Source: Gammaproteobacteria bacterium UBA3498 (GTDB lineage: Bacteria > Pseudomonadota > Gammaproteobacteria > Pseudomonadales > Pseudohongiellaceae). From it: a stretch of DNA of 10,641 bases. The translations under genes and the position numbers were made by a program. Shown in pieces: positions 7,501 through 10,641 of the stretch. A model generated the notes under the pieces. It ran no database searches and was not told the DNA's origin. It saw only the letters and a program-made list of their open reading frames with translations. The stretch is taken from the NCBI GenBank assembly GCA_002377605.1, contig DFQD01000170.1, positions 1 to 10,641 on the forward strand, given 5' to 3'. Positions within the stretch are counted from its first letter, which is position 1; each line of letters begins with the position of its first letter.

Positions 7501-8003
7501 AACTCCCCGTGTTCAAAAACAGAATTCACCGATTGATAACCAGCTAATGTTAATTGCTCTCTTGTCTTATCTATGCTCAATTGCTGCCCAACTTTTAAAT
7601 CGAAGCTGTTTGCTGCAATGTATTTATGGGGCGGCAATTGATGCATGAGGCTGGTTATAGATAGAACCAGTATGCCGCGTTCAAGTTGTGGCAGGTGAAA
7701 GAGGGCGCTTAGTCGTTCAGAAATAATGTCTTGGTGAGGAGAAAAGTTATCGTAGGGTAAAGTTTCCCAGTCTGGCAAAGAAAAGACTGTCAATTCCTTA
7801 TGAGTTAAGCAGAAATACTTGAGTTCTCTAATTGACTGTTCTACCACCTCGTTGTTTTCACATATCAACAATATAGGTGCGTCAGCATTCGCTGCGGCAT
7901 TGCAAAGAGCCAGGTTGCTGGCACAACCTTCGGTACCTTGCCAATAGGAACGCTCATAAAGACCGTTGGGAATTGTTGGGTTCTTAATGGATTTCATATT
8001 CAC
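4545..8003 (-). CDS. mfd: Transcription-repair coupling factor Mfd
   Basis: A full-length 1152-residue Mfd (E. coli Mfd is 1148). It is a DNA translocase that removes RNA polymerase stalled at lesions and recruits UvrA, starting transcription-coupled nucleotide excision repair. Domains in order: UvrB-like D1a/D2/D1b (about 1-350, with DWETLPYDNFSPHQDIISERL at 78-98 and EHGEFAVRGSIIDIFPMGS at 164-182), D3, the RNA polymerase interaction domain (about 472-545, VVHIDHGVGRYRGL at 485-498), translocase lobe 1 with Walker A GDVGFGKTE (630-638), DEEH box (731-734) and TATPIPRTL (757-765), then lobe 2 with TTIIETGIDIP (870-880) and RGRVGR (902-907), and the C-terminal autoinhibitory D7 (about 1000-1152). 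All motor motifs are intact. The first codon is GTG (8001-8003); ATG at codon 3 (7995-7997) is an alternative, and neither has a clear ribosome site. It heads an operon with the csiV-like gene. Confidence 0.98.
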   Translation of the reverse strand: MNMKSIKNPTIPNGLYERSYWQGTEGCASNLALCNAAANADAPILLICENNEVVEQSIRELKYFCLTHKELTVFSLPDWETLPYDNFSPHQDIISERLSALFHLPQLERGILVLSITSLMHQLPPHKYIAANSFDLKVGQQLSIDKTREQLTLAGYQSVNSVFEHGEFAVRGSIIDIFPMGSLVPFRIDLFDDEIETLRTFDPESQRSEEQVQEIKLLPGREFPLDDDGIALFRARFHELFNIDVRQCPLYQDVSGGINSPGLEYYLALFFDELNTLFDFMPNNTIIVKQGDLKAAGEQFWRDIKNRYEDRLIDRYRPVLHPKEVFVCVEEILSQAKNYRQIEFKTHDNALDLGAIALPELGSNPHLTKPFSNVERFLASQKNRTLFCAESAGRRETLIELLKHIDVNPSPVDHWSDFFIGDCEVGITVAPLDHGMWLKNENLALITETQLFGNRIAQRRRRSKTQNNTDFIVKSLTELRIDDSVVHIDHGVGRYRGLQTITTDGQTTEFLTLEYANESKLYVPVSSLHLISRYSGGQQETAPLNHLGTDQWKKTKRKAAEKIHDVATELLEIYAQRMARKGYNYNLDQEELEKFSTLFPFEETPDQENAIAAVMHDMNSAQSMDRLICGDVGFGKTEVAMRAAFIAVQNSKQVALLVPTTLLAQQHYESFRDRFANWPIVTEVVSRFKSQAKQKEIIKKVAEGKIDILIGTHKLLHAEIDYSNLGLLIIDEEHRFGVRQKEKLKGIRSNADILTLTATPIPRTLNMALSGIRDLSLIVTPPARRLSVKTFVREQQDSLIKEAVSRELLRGGQVFYLHNEVKSIERTAEHLQEIIPQARICIAHGQMAERDLEKVMADFYHKRYNILVCTTIIETGIDIPNANTILIHRADKFGLAQLHQLRGRVGRSHHQAYAYLLLPGQSRLNRDAQKRIEAIQAATTLGAGFTLASHDLEIRGAGELLGDEQSGHMQKIGFSLYTELLEEAVEAIKAGKTPSLELDLNKSIEVNIRIPALIPEDYLPDVHTRLIMYKRIASSIDEEDLRELQVEMIDRFGLLPKPLKLLFALTELKLRAQKFGIKKIDANVNSGRIEFNETTMVDPLSLIQLIQEDPMHLKLTSGNQLQFSHQSENAEAKLEFINSLLDKIKIVEQEAA

Positions 8004-8016
8004 GTTAATGAGCAGC

Positions 8017-8044
8017 TTTATATCCTAAAGCTACATTGCTACAA
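8017..8044 (-). promoter_or_regulatory. Possible mfd promoter
   Basis: Read on the minus strand, TTGTAG (complement of 8039-8044) and TATAAA (complement of 8017-8022) are 16 bases apart. If used, transcription would start near 8010, only about 7 bases before the GTG start and 13 before the ATG alternative, giving a nearly leaderless mRNA. That fits the lack of a ribosome binding site but is unproven. Confidence 0.35.
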
Positions 8045-8091
8045 AATTACAACTACTTATCAGATTAACAGGAGAATTTACTAAGAAAGTG

Positions 8092-8105
8092 GCGGATTGC
8101 GGATT
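8092..8105. repeat. Tandem heptamer GCGGATT x2
   Basis: GCGGATT occurs twice head to tail (8092-8098 and 8099-8105) in the mfd-gap intergenic region, followed by GTAGC. It is the only direct repeat I noticed there. It could be part of a protein binding site or chance; nothing else supports a function. Confidence 0.35.
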
Positions 8106-8191
8106 GTAGCTTAATTCTTTACTGTTTCTGACTAATTATTCCTTTAATTCGGTCGATTATTTTCTTCATTCATTGGCGGGAAATCACTCTA

Positions 8192-8220
8192 TTGCATAGG
8201 TATACCTTTCTAACGATAAT
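8192..8220 (+). promoter_or_regulatory. Probable promoter of the GAPDH gene, with operator-like palindrome
   Basis: TTGCAT (8192-8197) and GATAAT (8215-8220) are 17 bases apart, a good sigma70 match. The spacer begins with a perfect 10-base palindrome AGGTATACCT (8198-8207), placed where a regulator could block or reshape RNA polymerase binding. Transcription would start near 8227, leaving a leader of about 48 bases. Assigned by sequence match only. Confidence 0.5.
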
Positions 8221-8221
8221 A

Positions 8222-8244
8222 GCTGCCTTTCAAAATCCGGCAGC
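8222..8244 (+). repeat. Inverted repeat GCTGCC-N11-GGCAGC at the gap transcription start
   Basis: GCTGCC (8222-8227) and GGCAGC (8239-8244) are perfect inverted 6-mers with an 11-base centre, directly after the proposed -10 box. There is no T run on either side, so it is not a terminator. It could be an operator half-site pair or a 5' mRNA hairpin about 20 bases before the ribosome site. Confidence 0.5.
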
Positions 8245-8274
8245 CTGCCATAAGCGATTCAAAAAGAGGGATTC

Positions 8275-9753
8275 GTGGAACGTCCAAGCGTAGTTGACTA
8301 CTTTGGTGACTGGAAACAGCGTGAAGCTTTAGTACAGGAAATGATACCTGTCATAGGCAGGTTATTTAGCCAGCGCAACGTTGGTATTTATATTTATGGA
8401 CGACCACTCCATAACCGTTCAGTAACATTTATCATGAAATCTCACCGCTTTGTGCGCCAGGTAGAGCGCAATGAGATGTCAGAATTTGAAACACATCCGG
8501 TGTTATTGGCCATGGCGAAACTTGATCTCTGGCATGCTCAAATTGACCTGGGCAAACTCACCGTTCGCTATATGGAACATCAGGACGAAAATGGCGGTAA
8601 GTCTGGTTCCGTTGATGAGTTTGTAAAAAACGAACTTACCTATCTAGATGGAGTAAAAGAAAAGCCCATCGAAAAGTCTCAAGACGTTGTTTTGTATGGG
8701 TTCGGCCGTATCGGTCGCTTAATGGCGCGTTTGCTGATTGAGCGAACTTCAACAGGTGAAGTAATGCGCCTAAAGGCAATAGTAGTTCGGCCTGCTGGCC
8801 CTGGTGACTTGGAAAAGCGTGCTGGTTTGTTTACTGCCGATTCTGTTCATGGTGCCTTCCAGGGGACATTGCGGGTTGATGAAGAAAATAATTGCTTGAT
8901 TGCTAATGGCAATGTGATCAAGGTGATCTATGCCAATTCACCAGAAGAAATCGATTACACAGAATATGATATCGATGATGCATTGATTATCGATAACACT
9001 GGGAAATGGCGCGATGAAGAAAGCTTGGGTTTGCATCTTAAAGCAAAGGGAGCATCAAAAGTAATTCTTACCGCACCTGGTAAAGGAAATCTCAAAAACA
9101 TCGTTTATGGCATCAACGATGATCAGATGAGCCCCGATGACAAAATCATCACAGCTGCTTCTTGTACAACAAATGCCATTGCTCCAGTATTAAAAGTTGT
9201 GAATGATCAGTTTGGTATTGAGCATGGTCATGTGGAAACGGTTCACGCCTATACCAATGACCAGAATCTTATCGATAATTACCACAAAGGCAGTCGTCGT
9301 GGCCGCTCGGCGGCTTTAAATATGGTGCTAACCGAAACTGGTGCGGCAAAAGCGGTAGTAAAAGCGGTTCCTGAATTAGAAGGGAAGCTCACTGGTAATG
9401 CTGTTAGGGTTCCCATTCCTAACGTTTCAATGGCAATTATGAATTTGAGCTTGTCTCAGGGTACTTCGAAAGAAGAGGTGAATGAATTTTTGCGCGACAT
9501 AGCATTGCATTCTCGACTGCAAAATCAAATCAGTTATACCCAATCGCCAGATGCAGTATCGTCGGATTTCGTTGGCACGAGAGAAGCAGGAATAGTTGAT
9601 TCCAACGCAACAATCGTGCAAGACAATCATTGTGTGCTTTACCTTTGGTACGACAATGAGTTTGGCTATTGCTGTCAGGTGGCGCGCATGGTTTACAAGA
9701 TGGCAGGTCTGAAATTTCAAGTCTATCCTCAGGACGATCAAGGCCCTCTTTAG
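8275..9753 (+). CDS. gap: Glyceraldehyde-3-phosphate dehydrogenase, long form
   Basis: A 492-residue GAPDH, which interconverts glyceraldehyde-3-phosphate and 1,3-bisphosphoglycerate with NAD(P) in the cytoplasm. It is about 150 residues longer than usual (about 330) because of an N-terminal extension (1 to about 135) that I cannot match to a named domain; the same extension occurs in Pseudomonas PA3001 as I recall it. The dehydrogenase follows: Rossmann loop YGFGRIGR (141-148), DSVHG (189-193), DNTGKW (240-245), active site AASCTTN (294-300, Cys297), base His324 in HVETVHAYTNDQN, the RRGRSAALNM segment (341-350) and WYDNEFGY (458-465). At the end of the second Rossmann strand it reads VVRP (170-173) instead of the usual IND, suggesting altered cofactor preference. 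The GTG start is supported by GAGGG at 8266-8270. It is divergent from mfd and upstream of apbE, with no intrinsic terminator between. Confidence 0.95.
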   Translation: MERPSVVDYFGDWKQREALVQEMIPVIGRLFSQRNVGIYIYGRPLHNRSVTFIMKSHRFVRQVERNEMSEFETHPVLLAMAKLDLWHAQIDLGKLTVRYMEHQDENGGKSGSVDEFVKNELTYLDGVKEKPIEKSQDVVLYGFGRIGRLMARLLIERTSTGEVMRLKAIVVRPAGPGDLEKRAGLFTADSVHGAFQGTLRVDEENNCLIANGNVIKVIYANSPEEIDYTEYDIDDALIIDNTGKWRDEESLGLHLKAKGASKVILTAPGKGNLKNIVYGINDDQMSPDDKIITAASCTTNAIAPVLKVVNDQFGIEHGHVETVHAYTNDQNLIDNYHKGSRRGRSAALNMVLTETGAAKAVVKAVPELEGKLTGNAVRVPIPNVSMAIMNLSLSQGTSKEEVNEFLRDIALHSRLQNQISYTQSPDAVSSDFVGTREAGIVDSNATIVQDNHCVLYLWYDNEFGYCCQVARMVYKMAGLKFQVYPQDDQGPL

Positions 9754-9850
9754 TTTGATTGAGTGATTTCTAATTTGCCTGAATTTCAGCGAAAATAGTT
9801 GAGGTTTAGATGTTTGCGATGCTTGTAAATTTATAATTGGGTGCGTCCGA
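9754..9850 (+). other. Spacer between gap and apbE with a consensus -10 box
   Basis: 97 bases without a terminator hairpin. TATAAT (9832-9837) is a perfect -10 hexamer but no -35 box lies at 16-18 bases upstream; TTGAGG (9799-9804) is too far away. If it were used, transcription would start about 7 bases before the apbE ATG. Read-through from gap is the alternative. Confidence 0.3.
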
Positions 9851-10641
9851 ATGAATGAAATTCTGCGTCGTCATAGCTTTTCTGTAGCCTTCCTTACATT
9901 AGTTTTGGGGGGAATGTTCCTATTGCCGGAAAGCAGTGGGACTATCGAAAGATTTTCTGGTTACACCATGGGGACCAGTTATGATGTTCAAGTAGTAGAT
10001 ATTCCAAATTCCATGGACTTAAATTCTCTCTCCTTCGAAGTGGGGAGCCTGCTTACTAAATTAGATAGAGAAATTTTTTCAACCTATGTCCAGGAATCGG
10101 AGTTGAGTCGCCTTAATCGGCAAGGTGTTAATGTCCCTTTTACTGCCTCAGATCATTTGCTCGAGATTCTACTCCTATCTAAAGAAATCGCCACAAGCAG
10201 CAACGGCGCATTCGATGTGAGTGTCGGTTCGTTAGTTAATCTTTGGGGTTTTGGTCCAGGCGAAATTGTAAGGAATCAAGAAATCCCTGATGATGAAGAA
10301 ATCGATGCTGCTCTTGTAAACGTTGGCATTGCAAATTTGTTGATTGACGAAATTAATTCTGAAATTACAAAAACAAGCAATATATACATTGATCTTAGTG
10401 GAATTGCGAAAGGTTACGCTGTTGATCAGATTGCATTGTTGCTATTTGAAAAGGGACTGGAAAACTACTTCATAGAAGTTGGTGGAGAAATCAAACTAAG
10501 TGGGAGGGGAGTTGGTGGGAAAGACTGGATACCGGCTATTGAATCTCCTCAAGAAGGATCTATTCAGATATATGAAACACTAACGAGCCGAGGTGAAACA
10601 TTTGCTTTGGCGGGTTCCGGTGACTATCGCAATTATTTTTA
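9851..10641 (+). CDS. apbE: FAD:protein FMN transferase ApbE, N-terminal part
   Basis: The first 263 codons are present and the frame is open to the window end. ApbE covalently attaches FMN from FAD to Thr/Ser of exported flavoproteins such as NqrB/NqrC and RnfG/RnfD, in the periplasm. Motifs: SGYTMGTSY (36-44), LDREIFSTYVQESELSRLN (74-92), GAFDVSVGSLVNLWGFGP (119-136), IDLSGIAKGYAVD (180-192), EVGGE (209-213) and SGDYRNYF (256-263). The remaining C-terminal part, with the catalytic HxxDP-type region, is outside the window. Residues 8-25 form a hydrophobic export segment, but there is no lipobox cysteine, unlike many ApbE lipoproteins. The ATG start is the only one in frame before the hydrophobic segment; GTG at 9841 is in another frame and hits a stop. 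The gene follows gap by 97 bases. In many marine gammaproteobacteria the nqr operon lies nearby; none is visible here. Confidence 0.93.
   Translation, partial: MNEILRRHSFSVAFLTLVLGGMFLLPESSGTIERFSGYTMGTSYDVQVVDIPNSMDLNSLSFEVGSLLTKLDREIFSTYVQESELSRLNRQGVNVPFTASDHLLEILLLSKEIATSSNGAFDVSVGSLVNLWGFGPGEIVRNQEIPDDEEIDAALVNVGIANLLIDEINSEITKTSNIYIDLSGIAKGYAVDQIALLLFEKGLENYFIEVGGEIKLSGRGVGGKDWIPAIESPQEGSIQIYETLTSRGETFALAGSGDYRNYF

Noticed and set aside
8004..8274. LexA (SOS) box controlling mfd
   Set aside because: I looked for CTGT-N8-ACAG on both strands and found only isolated half-sites.
9427..9741. 104-codon minus-strand frame inside the GAPDH gene
   Set aside because: The GAPDH frame is intact and motif-complete here; the antisense frame matches nothing known to me.

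Overview
The window reads as chromosomal DNA of a gammaproteobacterium with a moderately AT-rich genome. The evidence is the gene set and order: an S-methyl-5'-thioinosine phosphorylase, a CsiV-family protein, mfd and a long-form glyceraldehyde-3-phosphate dehydrogenase lie together, which is the arrangement I recall from Pseudomonas (PA3004, PA3003, PA3002, PA3001) and relatives. Genus cannot be fixed from the sequence alone; codon and base composition argue against a high-GC Pseudomonas.

Layout. Bases 1-375 are the 3' end of cysS. A strong sigma70-type promoter at 505-533 then drives three tRNA genes, Pro(UGG), His(GUG) and Arg(UCU), ending at 962. A 224-base gap follows that ends in a clear intrinsic terminator (1140-1181) and contains nested inverted repeats and a possible promoter, so it may encode a small RNA or a structured tRNA trailer. 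On the minus strand lie a DUF1643 protein (2141-2668) and, 3 bases after it, an FkbM-type methyltransferase (1187-2137). These two are the accessory part of the window, placed between housekeeping blocks.

From 2888 the conserved block begins: the thioinosine phosphorylase on the plus strand, whose stop codon shares a TTAA with the stop of the convergent csiV-like gene. That gene follows mfd, 8 bases after the mfd stop, so mfd-csiV form a minus-strand operon. Divergent from mfd is the GAPDH gene on the plus strand, followed by the 5' part of apbE, which runs off the window end.

Functions: translation (cysS, tRNAs), purine/methylthio salvage, an envelope protein of the CsiV family, transcription-coupled repair (mfd), central carbon metabolism (GAPDH) and flavinylation of exported proteins (ApbE). 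I see no mobile element, CRISPR array, prophage or pseudogene. The least explained parts are the DUF1643-FkbM pair, whose DUF1643 member carries motifs resembling uracil-DNA glycosylases, the structured region 1027-1181, and the operator-like repeats around the putative gap promoter.
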